A DNA stretch of 64,000 nt, from contig JAGDZD010000017.1 of the NCBI GenBank assembly GCA_049116315.1, positions 186,001 through 250,000 of the forward strand, in the 5' to 3' direction. This document shows positions 61,310 through 64,000 of this stretch, in pieces. Numbering within the stretch: the stretch's first letter is position 1; every line of letters starts with the position of its first letter. The position numbers and the translations under genes are program-made. This DNA is from Thalassobius sp049116315. Its GTDB lineage: Bacteria > Pseudomonadota > Alphaproteobacteria > Rhodobacterales > Rhodobacteraceae. Below the pieces are notes generated by a model, which saw only the letters and a program-made list of their open reading frames with translations, was not told the DNA's origin and made no database searches.

Positions 61310-62403
61310 TGGGTTCCTTTCTCGGCCAAAGCGACCACCATATCCGCCAGCTCTTGTGCGGCCTCGGGCTTGCCCCGCGACAGCGCCGCTTGCGCCATAA
61401 GGCCTGCGCCCTGAGGGTTGGTCATCACTGTGGCAATCTGTTCGGACAGACTGTCTACTTCTAATCGGTTTTCTGGGATCAAAATGGCCCCGCCGGCATC
61501 GACAAGACCGCGCGCATTGGCGGTTTGATGATCACCTGTGGCGGCCGCAAAAGGCACCAAAACAGAGGGGCGGCCAATCACGCTAATGTCGGCAACACTA
61601 GAAGCGCCAGAGCGTGAGATCACTAATTGCGCCTCGCTCATCCGTGCCGGGATATCTTGGAAAAAGGGCTGCACATCGGCCGCAATCCCGTTTTCAGCGT
61701 AAAAGTCACGAACCCGACTTTCATCTTCGTCACGCGCCTGATGCGAAACGCGAATATTGCCAAGCAGAGCACTTGGCAAATTGGCAATTGCGGGGGGCAC
61801 AACATCTGACAGAATACGCGCACCCTGACTGCCACCGATCACCAAGATCGACATCGGGTAATCGCCCGGCGCAATATAGCCAGCCCCGGCCCGTTCCAAC
61901 ACAGCACCCCGCACAGGGTTGCCCACGTGATGGCCCTCCACACCCTCTGGCAAGTCGGTCGGCCATGTGCCGCAGGCCATTGTGTCAACGCGTTTGGCAA
62001 AGATTTTGTTGACCTTGCCCAAAACACCGTTCTGTTCGTGGATCATCCGCGGCAGGCGCAGGAGCGTGGCCGCACCCAAAGCCGGAATAGACGGATAGCC
62101 GCCAAAGCCGACAACAACGTCGGGGCGGTCTTTCAGCATGCGCAGCACCATGCCACTGACACCCCCCAAAATACGCAGGGGCACCAAGGCTTTGGCCAGC
62201 AAACCGCCGCGTGCGAAGGTGGCGCTAGAGATTTGTTCGATTTCAACTGAATGAGGGAAACCACCAGTGTAGCGTGCCCCGCGCGCATCGGTCGATAGCT
62301 TGACCCGCCAGCCGCGTCGCAACATCACCTCAGCCAGCGCTTGAGCTGGGAACATATGTCCGCCGGTTCCCCCAGCGGCGATCACCATCAGTGGAGCCGT
62401 CAT
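61306..62403 (-). CDS. murG: Lipid II-forming GlcNAc transferase MurG
   Basis: A 365-residue GT28 enzyme that adds GlcNAc to lipid I at the inner face of the membrane. Motifs: MVIAAGGTGGHMFPAQALAE at the N-terminus, VVGFGGYPSIPALGAA, HEQNGVLGKVNKIFA and the donor site LVIGGSQGARILSDVVP, ISRSGASSVADI. GGGGGAAAAG precedes the ATG. It overlaps murC by four bases and is separated from ftsW by 118 bp holding a triple-palindrome repeat. Confidence 0.97.
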   Translation of the reverse strand: MTAPLMVIAAGGTGGHMFPAQALAEVMLRRGWRVKLSTDARGARYTGGFPHSVEIEQISSATFARGGLLAKALVPLRILGGVSGMVLRMLKDRPDVVVGFGGYPSIPALGAATLLRLPRMIHEQNGVLGKVNKIFAKRVDTMACGTWPTDLPEGVEGHHVGNPVRGAVLERAGAGYIAPGDYPMSILVIGGSQGARILSDVVPPAIANLPSALLGNIRVSHQARDEDESRVRDFYAENGIAADVQPFFQDIPARMSEAQLVISRSGASSVADISVIGRPSVLVPFAAATGDHQTANARGLVDAGGAILIPENRLEVDSLSEQIATVMTNPQGAGLMAQAALSRGKPEAAQELADMVVALAEKGTQ

Positions 62404-62430
62404 TCTTTTCCCCCAACCCGGCCAACTTAG

Positions 62431-62495
62431 CGGAATTTGAAAAATTCCGGACCGGAAAATGCATATTTTCCGAACCGTTTTCTGTACAGAAAACG
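62431..62495. repeat. Dual-hairpin repeat, copy 3, with an added palindrome
   Basis: Hairpin CGGAATTT-GAA-AAATTCCG (62431-62449), linker GAC, hairpin CGGAAAAT-GCAT-ATTTTCCG (62453-62472), then CGTTTTCTGTACAGAAAACG (62476-62495), a perfect 20-bp palindrome. The first stem differs from copies 1 and 2 in both arms in a compensating way. It lies in the ftsW-murG gap. Confidence 0.8.
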
Positions 62496-62521
62496 TCCGC
62501 CCTCAATACTGAATTACCAAG

Positions 62522-63688
62522 TCAACGCAAGCGGCCACGCAAAATATCGCCGATTTCGCCTTGGGGGCGGCTGCGCGTAAAGGCCAATAGCATGCCCACG
62601 GCGATGCCCCCTGCAATAAGAGACGAGCCGCCATAGCTGACAAAGGGCAGCGTCATGCCTTTGGCTGGCAGCAATCGCACCGCAACACCCATGTTGATCA
62701 GCGCCTGCACGCCAAACATGGCCACAAGGCCCGTGCCTGCCAGTCGGATGAAAGGGTCACGCTCTTTGATCAACCGATAGAACGAGCGCAGCACAATGGT
62801 TGAATAAAGCGCAATCACCACCAAAACCAACAGCAGCCCGTATTCTTCGGCCGCCACAGCAATGATGAAATCGGTATGCGCATCAGGCAGGGACCATTTG
62901 ACTTCGCCTTCGCCCACACCAACCCCAAGAAAGCCGCCTTCGCGGATGGCGTTGGTCGCATAGCCCAACTGAGTTGTGGGATCGACATCTGGATTGAGAA
63001 AGCCATCAATCCGACGCGCAAAATGTTCCGAGTTGTTATAGGCAAATGTGCCGCCCAAAACGACCAGAGTGGCCATCGCAACCAGCAGCACCATTGGCGC
63101 GCCAGCAACAAAATACATAACGCCCCAGCCAAAAAGGATGAGCGAGGCTTGGCCAAAATCTGGCTGCATCGCCAACACAAGCACGATAAATCCCGTCAGG
63201 CCAAAGGACCACAACCGCCCCGGCGGGCCATTGATTTCCTGCGAAGCGGCCAAAAGCCATGCCGCCACCACAACAAATCCGGGCTTCAAGAATTCAGACG
63301 GTTGCACCGAGGCAAAGCCCAGCGAATACCACCGCATTGCACCTTTGCCAAAATCAGTGCCAAACATCGGCAAGCCAAGCACTGCAATCAAAGCCAGCGA
63401 AAAGCCAAGCACCGCCAAGCGGCGCACCAGCACCGGGCTCATCATTGAAGTGGCAAACATCGTCAGCAGCGCCAAGCCTCCGAAGATGGCTTGTTTTTCC
63501 ACATAGTGAAACGGTGCAAATCCGTTCTTCTCTGCCAAGGGCGGGGAGGCTGCAAATCCCAGCAACAATCCAACCCCAAACAGGATCAAAATACACGACA
63601 GCGTCAACTTATCGATTGTACGCCACCATTTGGGAAGAACGGGTTCGACATCCCGAACGGGAACCGAACCATGCACCATTGCTGTCAT
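62522..63688 (-). CDS. ftsW: Peptidoglycan polymerase FtsW (SEDS family)
   Basis: A 388-residue membrane protein with about ten helices. SEDS features are seen: KGAMRWYSLGFASVQPSEFLKP with the putative catalytic region, MQPDFGQASLILFGWG, GVGVGEGEVKWSLPDAHTDFIIAVAAEEYG and LPFVSYGGSSLIAGGIAVGM near the end. It polymerises glycan strands at the septum with the PBP3-type transpeptidase. The ATG is at 63688. The upstream neighbour in this strand, expected to be murD, is outside the window. Confidence 0.97.
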   Translation of the reverse strand: MTAMVHGSVPVRDVEPVLPKWWRTIDKLTLSCILILFGVGLLLGFAASPPLAEKNGFAPFHYVEKQAIFGGLALLTMFATSMMSPVLVRRLAVLGFSLALIAVLGLPMFGTDFGKGAMRWYSLGFASVQPSEFLKPGFVVVAAWLLAASQEINGPPGRLWSFGLTGFIVLVLAMQPDFGQASLILFGWGVMYFVAGAPMVLLVAMATLVVLGGTFAYNNSEHFARRIDGFLNPDVDPTTQLGYATNAIREGGFLGVGVGEGEVKWSLPDAHTDFIIAVAAEEYGLLLVLVVIALYSTIVLRSFYRLIKERDPFIRLAGTGLVAMFGVQALINMGVAVRLLPAKGMTLPFVSYGGSSLIAGGIAVGMLLAFTRSRPQGEIGDILRGRLR

Positions 63689-64000
63689 GGGAACCGCCTA
63701 CTGCCTCTGCTTCATCGCCCGTTTGCCGGGTCTCATCCGGAATCCTACAGGGCCACAGCGCAGAAATCTAGCCATTTCAGACGCCGGCAGTGCTGCGAGG
63801 CCAACAATATGCGGGCTTAGCCACTTGGGTTGGTGCCTCTTGTATTGGATCCGGTTAAGCCGGCGGTGTTCTGGCAGGCCGCCCCCCCCAACGTTGGTCT
63901 TGGCCCCGACGCGCATGACGGTAATTGAGGGGGCATTTAGACCGTGACCTTGCCCTCTCAGACTTAGATGTGGTCCGTTTTCGCAAGCCTGTTCTTTCCC
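63689..64000. other. Right-edge region upstream of ftsW, no gene seen
   Basis: These 312 bp show no frame with coding character on either strand. A 9-bp imperfect inverted repeat (63927-63935 with 63951-63959) is present, without a clear T run. It probably contains an ftsW promoter or the end of the gene lying beyond the window. Confidence 0.4.

Overview
The window is a contiguous chromosomal stretch of a marine-type alphaproteobacterium, most likely a member of the Roseobacter group (Rhodobacterales). The evidence is the division and cell-wall cluster that ends in lpxC-bamD-recN, the FtsZ C-terminal peptide, the J-domain/cobS and cobT genes of aerobic B12 synthesis, DUF2484 beside murB, a DUF3422 protein, a Hint-domain RTX protein and a PntAB transhydrogenase. 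Genes are densely packed. I saw no phage, IS element, CRISPR array, tRNA or rRNA gene. Species cannot be named from the sequence alone.

Layout. 1-9 kb: a peptide or N-acyl amino acid uptake and hydrolysis locus. A fused DppDF-type ATPase, an ArgE-like deacetylase and two near-tandem M20 amidohydrolases lie on the minus strand, divergent from the binding protein and two permeases. 9-15 kb: a DUF3422 membrane protein, a membrane-tethered pentapeptide protein, pntAB and a small methyltransferase-like membrane protein. 15-18.6 kb: a short-chain dehydrogenase, a YjbR-like gene, kynU and kynA (tryptophan to anthranilate). 18.6-22 kb: a TetR regulator divergent from a two-subunit periplasmic molybdenum hydroxylase, with duplicated 24-bp operators between them. 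22-24.7 kb: a secreted RTX protein ending in a Hint domain. 24.7-34.3 kb: housekeeping and small genes (C26 glutamine amidotransferase, pepN, gatB, a thioesterase, DUF4177 and J-domain proteins, two unknowns).

34.5-40.5 kb: cobS and cobT, the chelatase AAA+ pair, separated by an oxidoreductase/TetR module with its own twin operators, a small secreted protein and a racemase-fold protein that lacks both catalytic cysteines and overlaps cobT by ATGA. 40.6-47.9 kb: aminopeptidase P, DUF427, an SDR-DoxX fusion with DUF2269, a ClC antiporter and an FAD-linked 2-hydroxyacid dehydrogenase. 47.9-63.7 kb (all minus): ftsW-murG-murC-[amino acid permease-DUF2484]-murB-ddl-ftsQ-ftsA-ftsZ | lpxC-bamD-recN. 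This makes lipid II precursors, builds the Z-ring and supplies lipid A and outer-membrane assembly factors. A strong terminator after ftsZ separates lpxC.

The most notable items are a small dispersed dual-hairpin repeat present three times (44674, 47880, 62431), the cysteine-less racemase-fold protein coupled to cobT, the twin TetR operators, and the predicted self-processing Hint-RTX exoprotein. I found no clear new multi-gene defence or mobile system.
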